This document shows positions 5,640 to 5,688 of a stretch of 5,688 nt of DNA, one piece after another. Source of the stretch: Gammaproteobacteria bacterium RIFCSPHIGHO2_02_FULL_42_13 (GTDB taxonomy: Bacteria > Pseudomonadota > Gammaproteobacteria > UBA12402); contig MGXQ01000054.1 in NCBI GenBank assembly GCA_001801405.1, positions 31,249 through 36,936 on the forward strand, read 5' to 3'. The notes under the pieces are model-generated. The model worked only from the letters and a program-made list of their open reading frames with translations. It searched no databases and was not told the DNA's origin. Each line of letters begins with the position of its first letter. Within the stretch, counting starts at the first letter, position 1. Made by a program: the position numbers and the translations under genes.

Positions 5640-5688
5640 CGAAATAGCCGGGGATCCAGGAAATATATTTCTGGATTCCGGATATTTT
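5616..5688. repeat. Palindromic intergenic repeat element overlapping the kdsA end, right side cut off
   Basis: From TGTCATCCCCGG onward the DNA forms two adjacent hairpins. In the first, ATCCCCGG (5620-5627) pairs with CCGGGGAT (5648-5655) and ATTTCGC (5629-5635) with GCGAAAT (5639-5645), around the loop GTA with one small internal bulge. In the second, ATCCAG (5654-5659) pairs with CTGGAT (5671-5676) across an AAATATATTT centre. TCCGGA (5677-5682) follows and the element leaves the window. The TGTCATCCCCG...GGGGATCCAG pattern resembles the widespread short palindromic repeats of proteobacterial genomes, including intracellular ones; I cannot name the family. The kdsA stop TAG (5637-5639) lies in the first loop. 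There is no T-run after the hairpin, so it is not a canonical terminator. Confidence 0.8.

Noticed and set aside
5616..5688. The kdsA-end hairpins as a Rho-independent terminator, CRISPR unit or tRNA fragment
   Set aside because: No T-run follows the stem, no spacer-repeat array is present, and the fold lacks tRNA features. A palindromic repeat element fits better.
1..5688. A defence, secretion, toxin-antitoxin or other novel multi-gene system
   Set aside because: All larger genes are intact housekeeping genes with recognisable motifs. Only the small membrane gene is unassigned, and it stands alone.

Overview
The window reads as a chromosomal housekeeping segment of a moderately AT-rich gammaproteobacterium. 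All five genes are Gram-negative types: AccA and PyrG follow the Escherichia coli proteins closely along their whole length, kdsA makes a lipopolysaccharide sugar, and an outer-membrane barrel gene lies at the left edge. The accA-tilS and pyrG-kdsA pairings, the base composition and the palindromic repeat at the right edge suggest Legionellales (Coxiella/Legionella/Rickettsiella-like). That placement is an inference from memory, not a database match.

Layout. At 1-266 on the minus strand is the 5' part of an exported beta-barrel protein gene that runs off the left edge. About 200 bp of divergent regulatory DNA follows, with a consensus -10 and a TGTTCA-N5-TGAACA dyad just ahead of accA. Then accA (466-1413) and tilS (1447-2700) run on the plus strand, separated by 33 bp. 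A hairpin with T-runs on both sides (2701-2733) ends tilS and also the convergent minus-strand gene at 2746-2934, which encodes a 62-residue membrane protein with two predicted membrane helices. A 246-bp divergent intergenic region carries an extended -10 promoter for pyrG. pyrG (3181-4803) and kdsA (4800-5639) overlap by four bases and form an operon. The last part of kdsA reads into a palindromic repeat that supplies its stop codon and continues past the right edge.

Functionally, AccA commits acetyl-CoA to fatty acid synthesis, and KdsA commits arabinose-5-phosphate to Kdo, the inner-core sugar of lipopolysaccharide. PyrG makes CTP, which is also needed to activate Kdo as CMP-Kdo and to make CDP-diacylglycerol. 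TilS modifies the minor isoleucine tRNA so that AUA codons are read correctly. The theme is envelope precursors plus nucleotide and translation housekeeping.

I found no defence system, CRISPR array, integrase, transposase or stable RNA gene. The points most worth a second look are the repeat-derived KdsA C-terminus, the unassigned small membrane protein with a 12-bp tandem duplication in its first helix and a terminal Cys-Cys, the metal-type active site of KdsA, and the dyad over the accA start region.
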